Made by a program: the position numbers and the translations under genes. This document shows positions 1 to 5,711 of a stretch of DNA of 5,855 nucleotides, one piece after another. The notes under the pieces were generated by a model that ran no database searches, was not told where the DNA came from, and saw only the letters and a program-made list of their open reading frames with translations. The stretch comes from Candidatus Altimarinota bacterium. GTDB lineage: Bacteria; Patescibacteriota; Gracilibacteria; BD1-5; UBA2023. The stretch lies in contig CANBWW010000059.1 of the NCBI GenBank assembly GCA_947373235.1, positions 1 through 5,855 on the forward strand, written 5' to 3'. How positions within the stretch are numbered: the stretch's first letter is position 1; every line of letters starts with the position of its first letter.

Positions 1-206
1 GTTCCCAGATCGAGATCGTAGTTCATTTTTTCCACACCAAAAGCAACGAGCAGGAGTAGTCCGATACCGATCGCAAAACCAGTCTTGATAATCTTGAACC
101 ACCAAAGTATAAACACGATCACACCGATACCAACGATAAACCAAAGACGAGTCGATTTTGTATTTCGAGCTGTTTCGGCTGCTTGTTTAACTTCTGCGAG
201 AGTCAT
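1..206 (-). CDS. Small membrane protein of unknown function, N-terminal part (runs off left edge)
   Basis: An open frame starts at ATG (206-204) and is still open at the window edge, giving 68 residues. The first 20 residues (MTLAEVKQAAETARNTKSTR) are hydrophilic and could form a short helix. Two hydrophobic stretches follow, at about residues 21-37 (rich in Ile, Val and Trp) and 43-58 (Gly-Ile-Gly then a Leu run), separated by a short KIIKT turn. This suggests a two-helix hairpin in the membrane, followed by an acidic tail (NYDLDLG). Trp is encoded by TGG three times and no UGA occurs here. I do not recognise a family. It is transcribed in the same direction as lysS but lies beyond a terminator, so it is probably its own unit. 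No Shine-Dalgarno sequence is visible. The open frame and its membrane-like composition support a real gene, but length and function cannot be judged. Confidence 0.6.
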   Translation of the reverse strand, partial: MTLAEVKQAAETARNTKSTRLWFIVGIGVIVFILWWFKIIKTGFAIGIGLLLLVAFGVEKMNYDLDLG

Positions 207-235
207 AGAAAAAAAGTGAAGAAATAGTATTTCTG

Positions 236-262
236 ATTATATATAAAAAAATGCGAATGCAA
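236..262 (-). promoter_or_regulatory. Candidate promoter of the small membrane-protein gene
   Basis: On the minus strand a perfect -10 hexamer TATAAT (241-236) lies 15 bp after TTGCAT (262-257), a weak -35. Transcription would start near 229, giving an untranslated leader of about 23 nt before the ATG at 206. The -10 is good, but the spacing is short and the region is AT-rich, so this is tentative. Confidence 0.35.
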
Positions 263-270
263 GATAATGA

Positions 271-298
271 AAATCCTTCCAAATATTTGGAAGGATTT
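271..298 (-). terminator. Palindromic intrinsic terminator after lysS
   Basis: A perfect 28-bp palindrome: AAATCCTTCC (271-280), AAATATTT in the middle, then GGAAGGATTT (289-298). It can fold into a stem of at least 10 bp. It starts a few bases past the lysS stop codon (304-302), so it most likely ends that transcript. The U-tract is short on the minus strand (TTTTC), and about five T follow it on the plus strand, so it could work in both directions. Confidence 0.75.
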
Positions 299-301
299 TT
301 G

Positions 302-1876
302 TTACGCTTCTGACTTTTCTTCAGTGTGAATAGGTTTCATAAATGGAAAGTACTGCACTTCACGGATTGGTTTATCTTCGAGAAAAGCAAACAGTCTTTC
401 TCCAAAGCCAAATCCACAGGTTGGAGGCATCCCGTGTTCGAGCATTTCTACAAATTCCCAGTCCGGCATCATCGCCTCTTCATCACCATCCGCGAGTAGT
501 TCTTGTTGAAGTTCGAATCTTCTTCTTTGGTCGAGCGGATCATTGAGTTCTGAGTATCCATTTCCGATTTCTGATCCACCGAGGATCACTTGAAAACGTT
601 CTACGACGGACGGATCTTTTTGTGATTTTTTGGCAAGTGGAGAAATCAGAGCTGGATGATCGACTAGAAATGCAGGTCCTGATATTTGTTTTCGTGTGTA
701 TTTCCAGAGTGTATCTGTGAGTCTTTCACGATTCGTTCCATCGTACTTCACTCAGAGTGCTGTGAGTTTGTTTTTCATCTCATCGTCGGTAGCCGTGAGG
801 ATATCGATCCCAGTTTTTTCTCGAACTGCCGAAACATAGTCGACTTTGTACCATTCATCTGCAAGATCGAATTCATGACCGCGGGCAGAAAATTTTGTTT
901 TTCCATAGACTTCTTTCGCGATGGTTTTATACATTTCTGCTACGAGCTTCATCCCGTCGGTGTAGTCCGCATAAGCCCAATAAAATTCCATATTTGTAAA
1001 TTCCTGAAGATGATCGGGACTTGATCCTTCATTTCGGTAGGCTTTTCCGATCTCAAAAGTTTTAGGAAATCCTCCCGCCATCAGTCTTTTTTGCCAAAGT
1101 TCCCCGATCGATATACGGAGAAAAACATCTGTGTCGTAGTCGTTATGATGCGTTGCAAATGGTCGTGCTTCTGCACCGCCCGTCGTGTGTTCGAGACTCG
1201 GAGTATCGACTTCAAGGAATCCTTTTGAGAGGAGGAAGTTGCGAGTGGTGTTCCAGAATTTACTTTTTCTATAAAAAAGAGCTCTGAGTTCGTCATCAGT
1301 TGCCATATCGAGATAACGTTTTCTGTATCGTTCGTCTCCGTCTTCGATTCCATGCCATTTTTCTGGAAGTGGTCGGATCGCCTTCGTGAGAAATGTGAAT
1401 TCTTTCACAAAAAGTGTGAGTTCTCATTTATGAGTATAAAAAAGTTCTCACTTCACGCCGATAAAATCTCAGAGATCAATCAATTTTTCCGCAAACTTAT
1501 ATGCAGATAGGTCTTCTCAAAGTATTTCTTTTCATACTCCATCCACATTGATCGAACAGTTTTCTCGAGCAAAAAGAATCTGCATTTTTCCAGTTCCATC
1601 AGAGATCGTAGCAAAACAGATCTTCCCAAAACTTCTATGGAGGAGAACTCGACCAGCAATGCTTGTCTCATCTGTGGGAGTTGGTATGATAGCTTCTATC
1701 GTTCGAAATCCTGAAACTCCACCTTCTTCAAGTTTTGCAGGATATTTTATTGCTATTTCGCTGATCGGACTCGTGATGTCGAATTTCGTTGCAAAAGGAT
1801 TCACTCCGAGTGATTTTATCCGTTCGAGTTTGGCGATGCGATCGATAGTTTCTGATGAATATGCGGAAGTGGACAT
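302..1876 (-). CDS. lysS: Lysyl-tRNA synthetase, class II (UGA read as Gly)
   Basis: LysRS charges tRNA-Lys with lysine, using ATP, in the cytoplasm. The gene reads from ATG (1876) to TAA (304-302) as 524 residues when six in-frame UGA codons, at residues 115, 120, 136, 143, 151 and 375, are read as Gly. They restore family sequence such as LIDLGDFIGVKGELF in the OB-fold. The N-terminal anticodon-binding OB-fold covers roughly residues 70-175 and ends in KEFTFLTKAIRPLPEKWHG. The class II core follows: motif 1 region near 187-226 (RYRKRYLD, EVDTP), the GGAEARPF lysine-site segment near 233-240, motif 2 YRNEG at 280-284 followed by EFTNMEFYWAYADY, then SPLAKKSQKDP and SELNDPLDQRRRF, and motif 3 GFGFGER at 488-494. 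Motif 3 is one residue tighter than E. coli LysS (GLGIGIDR) and ends in Glu-Arg. The start is fixed by the promoter directly upstream. There is no Shine-Dalgarno sequence. Confidence 0.96.
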
Positions 1877-1883
1877 AAAAAAT

Positions 1884-1913
1884 ATTCTAAAAATGTGTGT
1901 AAATCCCTGTCAA
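1884..1913 (-). promoter_or_regulatory. lysS promoter; spacing implies a leaderless mRNA
   Basis: On the minus strand a perfect -35 TTGACA (1913-1908) is followed by an 18-bp spacer and a -10 TAGAAT (1889-1884). Only seven bases (ATTTTTT) separate the -10 from the lysS ATG at 1876. Transcription would therefore be expected to begin at or next to the start codon. It sits in the 66-bp gap after the aspartokinase stop codon, so lysS can be expressed apart from the upstream gene. Confidence 0.65.
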
Positions 1914-1942
1914 TATACAAAAAAGAGGACAAAAGGCAAAAA

Positions 1943-3340
1943 TTAGTTTTTGTTTTCTATGAGTGTTTCATGGAGGACATCGATGGCATTCTGAAGGTTT
2001 TCTGAGCTGACACCGATCGTAACTGCTCGTTGTCCTCGTGACTGAGAAAGACACTCGATGTCGATATTTGCATCTGCAAGTGCTGTCGAGATTTTTTCCA
2101 TCTGTCCTGGATGGCCAGTGAGATTATCCCCAATACAATAGATGAGTCAGAGATTATTTTTTATACTTACGCTATAGTCTTCTCCGATTTCTCCTTGGAG
2201 TTTGTTTTCGAGAGTTTTTTTGGTAGCTTCATCGAGATGATGATAGGTCGTAAGTGTGAACTCTGTTTCTGATGAGACGATACTATCGATCGATATATTC
2301 TCTTTCGCAAGGACATCACTCACTCTTGCGAGAAGTCATGGTCAGGACATGGAAAATCCAGAAATAGCGATCGTACTTACGTGATCTCTTCCATCTATAA
2401 ACTGGATGCCCGATTTTTCTGATCACTTTTTTGAGATCACACTTTTTGGTGCATCTTTTTCAAATGGATTATACACCCATACAGGAATATTATTTTCCAC
2501 GAGATCACGAGTGATCGTATTTTCGTTTAGTACTTGTGCATTGGCACCACGTGCACCCGTGATCTCTGCTGCAGAATAATAAGAAAGATTTTCTAGTATC
2601 TGTGTATTATTTCTATTAGTTGGATTGGATGAGCGGAGTGCATCTTGTTTTTGTATATGGAGGATAGAGTTATGTCCCAGCTCTGCGAGTCATACCGCCA
2701 CTCGTTCCGCCATCTTATCGGTGTATCACCGACCATAGGCACTAAGAATACTTTGGTTCGCTACCGAAACATATCCTGGAACAATCATAATCCCTGTATT
2801 GATTCACTGATCTACTCGCATTCCGATTTCTTTTTTGAGAGTTTCTGAAAGAGATGTATTTGTTTTTAATATGCGATGATCGATGAGGGTATTGGCGATC
2901 TGAAAACGTGTATCGAGAAGGTGTGAGAGAATATGCGCAGACATCACTTCTCCATATCCGATGAATCTTTGTTCTTGTACTGATGTGAGAGCTTGTTCCA
3001 GGATATCAGGTGAAAATGCGAGATCATACGGAAAGTATGAAGAGAAAAGAAATCTCAATTTTTCCTCAAGATCGGGATCATACATCTTTGCTTCTTTGAG
3101 GGTTTGTATATGTATTTGAAAAAGATTTTCCAGTATTTTGGATGATTCATTCATGCCAGAAATATTGTATACTTGTTGAGCTCTCATTAATTCATCGGTG
3201 GTTTTCAATTGTCACCTGGTTCTGAGTGCTGATATGGCGACAGCTATTTTACTCCCATCTTGATTTTCTCTCGCGAGCCACTCAGCCGTGCGTGGATCCG
3301 ATGCATTTTCTCCTCCGATTTTTATAACGTGCGTGTTCAT
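1943..3340 (-). CDS. Aspartokinase with two C-terminal ACT domains, divergent (UGA read as Gly)
   Basis: Aspartokinase phosphorylates L-aspartate, the first step towards Lys, Thr, Met and Ile; ACT domains usually bind those end products. The gene reads from ATG (3340) to TAA (1945-1943) as 465 residues with eight UGA codons as Gly, at residues 43, 179, 205, 217, 306, 333, 335 and 398. Visible family motifs are KIGGEN (7-12), SALRTRG..KTTDEL (37-51), the YGE helix start (129-131), VPGYVSV, GRGYTD (203-208), and GARGANAQVLNENTI before an IPVWVYNPF strand. ACT 1 begins near residue 325 (SMSGPGLLARVSDVL) and ACT 2 near 395 (LGLIYCIGDNLTGHPG). GRGYTD resembles yeast Hom3. The usual KFGGTS is KIGGEN, and the usual nucleotide-site TDVxGxYTxDPR is replaced near 229-241 by IQKQDALRSSNPT, so activity is uncertain. 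lysC would be the nearest symbol, but pathway specificity cannot be read from sequence. No Shine-Dalgarno sequence is seen; a leader with a terminator precedes it. Confidence 0.9.
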
Positions 3341-3370
3341 AGATAGAAAAAATGAATAAAAAGTAAAAAA

Positions 3371-3405
3371 CTCAAAATAAAACCTCTCCTTTTTTCGGAG
3401 AGGTT
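3371..3405 (-). terminator. Intrinsic terminator in the leader of the aspartokinase gene (probable attenuator)
   Basis: On the minus strand AACCTCTCC (3405-3397) pairs with GGAGAGGTT (3389-3381) across a GAAAAAA loop, giving a 9-bp GC-containing stem followed by TTATTTTGAG. It stands between the leader-peptide ORF and the aspartokinase start (3340). No better promoter is visible after it, so reaching the gene seems to need read-through. That fits an attenuator rather than the end of an unrelated transcript. On the plus strand no U-tract follows, so it acts on the minus strand. Confidence 0.75.
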
Positions 3406-3433
3406 CAGATTGCGAGAATTCACAACAAAGAAT

Positions 3434-3487
3434 CTATCCGAGAGGAGAGAAAATCTTTTTCGTGATGATCGTGTTTCTATGAGTCAT
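3434..3487 (-). CDS. Leader peptide, 17 residues, Thr/Ile/Lys-rich (putative attenuation peptide)
   Basis: ATG (3487-3485) to TAG (3436-3434) encodes MTHRNTIITKKIFSPLG. Eight of the 17 residues are Thr (3), Ile (3) or Lys (2), all products of the aspartate pathway opened by the gene downstream, and they are packed into codons 6-12 as TIITKKI. E. coli ThrL is a known parallel: a short Thr/Ile-rich peptide before thrA, which encodes an aspartokinase. The ATG sits six bases after a TATACT -10 element, so it would be the 5' end of the transcript and could be translated leaderlessly. About 28 nt after its stop codon the terminator stem begins. I infer that ribosome stalling at these codons controls read-through. 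A tiny ORF can arise by chance; position, composition and the terminator together make it credible. Confidence 0.6.
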   Translation of the reverse strand: MTHRNTIITKKIFSPLG

Positions 3488-3493
3488 ATTTCG

Positions 3494-3521
3494 AGTATAG
3501 GGAAAAGATTGATAGAGTCAA
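3494..3521 (-). promoter_or_regulatory. Promoter of the leader peptide / aspartokinase transcript
   Basis: On the minus strand -35 TTGACT (3521-3516), a 16-bp spacer and -10 TATACT (3499-3494). Six bases separate the -10 from the leader-peptide ATG at 3487, the same leaderless geometry as at lysS. It is back-to-back with a TTGACA on the plus strand (3526-3531). Confidence 0.65.
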
Positions 3522-3525
3522 TTTT

Positions 3526-3560
3526 TTGACAAATAAATCTAAATATATAAAACCTATAAG
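3526..3560 (+). promoter_or_regulatory. Candidate divergent promoter for the 25-residue ORF transcript
   Basis: A perfect TTGACA (3526-3531) is followed by two possible -10 elements, TATAAA (3546-3551, 14-bp spacer) and TATAAG (3555-3560, 23-bp spacer). Neither spacing is ideal. A start near 3558-3561 would put the hairpin at 3561-3596 at the very 5' end of the RNA. The AT-rich stretch and the need to transcribe the ORF downstream support a promoter here, but the exact element is unsure. Confidence 0.4.
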
Positions 3561-3596
3561 TCGATGTCAGGTAGTGGTTTTCACGATCTGATACGA
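3561..3596 (+). promoter_or_regulatory. Hairpin in the 5' leader of the 25-residue ORF
   Basis: TCGATGTCAG (3561-3570) can pair with CTGATACGA (3588-3596) with one bulged A and one G-U pair, and a short GTG/CAC stem can form inside the loop. It lies just after the candidate promoter and about 20 nt before the Shine-Dalgarno sequence. It may stabilise the RNA or regulate translation; no known riboswitch class is recognised. Confidence 0.35.
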
Positions 3597-3616
3597 TGGT
3601 AGTTTTCTTTCTTTTT

Positions 3617-3623
3617 GGAGGTG
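3617..3623 (+). promoter_or_regulatory. Strong Shine-Dalgarno sequence (GGAGGTG)
   Basis: GGAGGTG is a seven-base match to the complement of a typical 16S rRNA 3' end; GGAGG ends five bases before the ATG at 3627. None of the other genes in the window has a comparable site, so this one marks the short ORF as translated, probably at a high rate. Confidence 0.75.
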
Positions 3624-3626
3624 GGT

Positions 3627-3704
3627 ATGAAATACGACCGCAAAGCCGTTTTAGTTACGACAATTGCTGTTCATGCTAAAATCGGTGGTGGTTCAGGTGA
3701 TTAA
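3627..3704 (+). CDS. 25-residue small protein or leader peptide, unknown
   Basis: ATG (3627) to TAA (3702-3704) encodes 25 residues: a charged start (MKYDRK), a hydrophobic centre (AVLVTTIAV), then HAKI and a glycine-rich acidic end, GGGSGD. Glycine is encoded by GGT four times and by no UGA. The ideal Shine-Dalgarno sequence, a candidate upstream promoter, a hairpin over the stop codon and a strong terminator 17 nt later make a complete miniature gene. I do not recognise the family. The hydrophobic stretch of about nine residues is too short for a membrane helix. It could be a small functional protein, the precursor of a secreted or modified peptide, or a leader peptide affecting glmS about 140 nt downstream. 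No modification enzyme or transporter gene is present in the window. Function is open. Confidence 0.6.
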   Translation: MKYDRKAVLVTTIAVHAKIGGGSGD

Positions 3705-3715
3705 TCCCCTGAACC
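3690..3715 (+). repeat. Hairpin spanning the stop codon of the 25-residue ORF
   Basis: GGTTCAGG (3690-3697) is an exact inverted repeat of CCTGAACC (3708-3715), an 8-bp stem whose 10-nt loop holds the final Asp codon and the TAA. It lacks a U-tract, so it is not itself a terminator. It could pause the ribosome, protect the 3' end of the mRNA, or be a switching partner for the terminator that follows. Confidence 0.6.
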
Positions 3716-3720
3716 CACAT

Positions 3721-3752
3721 AAAACCCAAGTCTGACTTGGGTTTTTTATTTC
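3721..3752 (+). terminator. Strong intrinsic terminator between the 25-residue ORF and glmS
   Basis: AAAACCCAAG (3721-3730) pairs with CTTGGGTTTT (3736-3745) over a TCTGA loop, a 10-bp stem followed by a T-rich tail (TTTTTTATTTC). It ends the small-ORF transcript. Because glmS lies downstream on the same strand, it could alternatively act as an attenuator of glmS. Confidence 0.85.
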
Positions 3753-3757
3753 TTGTT

Positions 3758-3785
3758 TTGCTTTTTCAGACTTCCTTTTTATACT
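3758..3785 (+). promoter_or_regulatory. Candidate glmS promoter
   Basis: TTGCTT (3758-3763), a 16-bp spacer and TATACT (3780-3785) lie just after the terminator. Transcription would begin near 3792, leaving about 54 nt before the glmS ATG with no Shine-Dalgarno sequence close to it. The -10 matches the one used by the leader-peptide promoter. The T-rich background lowers certainty. Confidence 0.4.
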
Positions 3786-3845
3786 TTTCTTATCTTTCTG
3801 GATTTTTATTCGGGAAGCTCAAAAAATATCTTAATCTAAACTTCT

Positions 3846-5672
3846 ATGTGTTGAGTATTTGGTTATCTTGGACAGTCTGGAAAAGCATCGATAGAAGTTC
3901 TCGCAGGTCTACAGCGACTGGAATATCGTGGATATGACTCTGCTGGAATCTGTGTTCTGAATCACGATCATCAGATCGAAGTGATCAAAGCCGTGGGAAA
4001 AGTCTGAAATCTGAAACTTCGAACCGATAGTTATGAGCTCGGAAGTTATCATGCTGGGATCGGGCATACTCGCTGGGCGACTCATGGATGAGTAACCGAG
4101 GCAAACTGTCATCCACATCTTTCTCAGTCTGGAAGATTTGTCGTGATTCATAACGGTATCATAGAAAATTATTCCGAGATAAAAGCTGAACTTATAGAAA
4201 AGGGATACAGTTTTCAGTCGGAAACAGATACAGAAGTGACGGTAAAACTTTTTGAAGATATATTCGATGGAGATCATCTCTCGACGATGAAAAAACTAGT
4301 AAAACGTCTTCATGGTGCCTATGGACTCGTATTTCTCGATCGTGAACATCCGGATCGGATTTTTGGTTCAAAAAAGGGAAGTCCCATGGTGATCGGATTT
4401 GGAAAGGATGAAAGATTTATTTCTTCTGATTATCGTTCGTTGATCGGACTGATCGATGATTATATTATTCTCGAAGATGGAGATATATTTCTCGTGACTC
4501 CGACGGAGTATACGGTTCTTTCTGAAGAAATCTCTACGGATCGAAAACATCACGGTGTCGATGAAAGTGAGAAACCTGTGGAACTCGGTGACTATCCACA
4601 CTTTATGCTGAAAGAAATCTTCGAACAGCCAAAAGTTCTCGAGGATGTTTGGCGAGGTCGGGTGAATTTTGATACGCATGAACTCCATTCTGAAACACTT
4701 CTTGCACTTGGAGATAGTGAAATCGAGCGAATTGTGATCGTCGCATCGGGAACGAGTTACCACTCTGGACTCATGGCGAAGTACTATTTCGAGGAGTTTG
4801 CAGGTATTCCTACTGAAGTCGTGGTTTCTGCTGAATTCAAATACAAACGCAAGTTTGTAGACTCGAGAACGCTCCATATTTTTGTTTCCCAGTCAGGAGA
4901 AACAGCCGATACGCTCGATTCGCTAAAGATCGTGAAGGAACAAGGTGGACAGGTATTCGGGATCGTGAATGTTCCAGGTTCATCGATCGCGCGCGTCGCT
5001 GAACAAGGACTCTATACTCGTGCTGGTACAGAAATCGGAGTTGCCTCGACGAAGGCATTTACGACACAGGTTGCGTGTTTTCTCCTCATGGCACTCTATT
5101 TGGGAAAGAAACGAGGACTCGACTACAAGAAATATCGAGAAATCCTCGACGGACTGAAAAAACTCCCAGAAGCGATGGAATGAGCTCTCCTTCGTGGAGA
5201 AGGGATTCGGAAAATCGCAGAAAAATACTCGGTTTATAAAAATTTCTTCTTTCTCGGACGACTCTATGAACTCCCGATCGCGATGGAAGGATCACTCAAA
5301 CTCAAGGAAATCAGTTATATTCACTCGGAAGCGTACGCTTCTGGAGAACTCAAACATGGTTCTGTAGCTCTCATAGATGAGGATTTTCCGACGATCATGG
5401 TGGATTGAGGGTGAGTAATCTCAGCCAAAAATATCTCTTCCGTACAAGAAGTAAAGGCACGAGATGGAAAAGTGATCGGAGTGATCACTGACGGTGATAA
5501 AAATGAAAAAATGTACGATGATGTCCTCTTATTCCCTTCCACTGGTGTTCCAGAGATTGACCCATTTGTGGAGATGATCATCCTCCAGCTCTTCTCATAC
5601 TATACAGCACTGACACTCGGACGTGATATCGATAAGCCGAGAAATCTAGCAAAAAGCGTGACGGTAGAATAA
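3846..5672 (+). CDS. glmS: Glutamine--fructose-6-phosphate aminotransferase (isomerizing), UGA read as Gly
   Basis: GlmS makes glucosamine-6-phosphate from fructose-6-phosphate and glutamine, the first step to UDP-GlcNAc for peptidoglycan and other envelope glycans. ATG (3846) to TAA (5670-5672) gives 608 residues, essentially the E. coli length (609 counting Met), with UGA as Gly at residues 3, 54, 82, 446, 521 and 523. The start is certain because the N-terminal nucleophile Cys2 must follow Met: MCGVFGYLG, with Gly3 encoded by UGA. Glutaminase landmarks are RLEYRGYDSAG, HTRWATHGG (74-82) and HNGIIENY (from 102). The isomerase half has two SIS domains: ASGTSYHSG (about 300), SQSGETADT (348-356), GVASTKAFTTQ (about 398), then LYELPIAMEGSLKLKEISYIHSEAYASGELKHG and the conserved C-terminus DKPRNLAKSVTVE. 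No catalytic motif is missing. It appears to be a single-gene unit and no glmS ribozyme is seen upstream. Confidence 0.97.
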
Positions 5673-5711
5673 TTTTAATATTTAAAGGATTCTTCTGGAA
5701 CATATGAAGTA
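5673..5711. other. AT-rich spacer after glmS, no clear terminator
   Basis: The bases after the glmS stop codon contain a 10-bp palindrome GTATTAATAC (5709-5718) straddling the right end of this spacer, but no GC-rich stem with a U-tract. How the glmS transcript ends cannot be seen here. Confidence 0.4.

Noticed and set aside
302..1876. lysS as a pseudogene or set of gene fragments
   Set aside because: Only UGA interrupts the frame, never UAA, UAG or a frameshift, and all class II motifs survive in order. The same pattern occurs in two other genes, so recoding explains it better than decay.
1548..1946. Plus-strand ORF of 132 codons opposite the lysS start
   Set aside because: It mirrors the LysRS coding region and its promoter gap, and has no initiation signal or recognisable motif.
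3341..3487. Lysine riboswitch (L box) before the aspartokinase gene
   Set aside because: The leader is only about 147 nt and I cannot find the conserved multi-helix core. A peptide-based attenuator fits the visible elements better, though a covariance-model search was not possible.
3753..3845. glmS ribozyme upstream of glmS
   Set aside because: Fewer than 100 bases lie between the terminator and the ATG, they are T/A-rich, and no ribozyme core pattern is recognisable.
3737..3937. Plus-strand hydrophobic ORF overlapping the glmS start
   Set aside because: It begins inside the terminator at a TTG and overlaps the first 90 bases of glmS in another frame. Its hydrophobic look comes from T-rich DNA.
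4368..4877. Long minus-strand ORF of 169 codons inside glmS
   Set aside because: It lies wholly antisense to a certain glmS, has biased Arg/Ile/Phe composition typical of shadow frames, and shows no domain, promoter or ribosome site.
1943..5672. UGA as tryptophan (Mycoplasma-type code 4) or as selenocysteine
   Set aside because: The affected positions match family glycines, including Met-Cys-Gly of GlmS and GRGYTD of aspartokinase. Trp is encoded by UGG as usual. Twenty selenocysteines in such enzymes would be without precedent.
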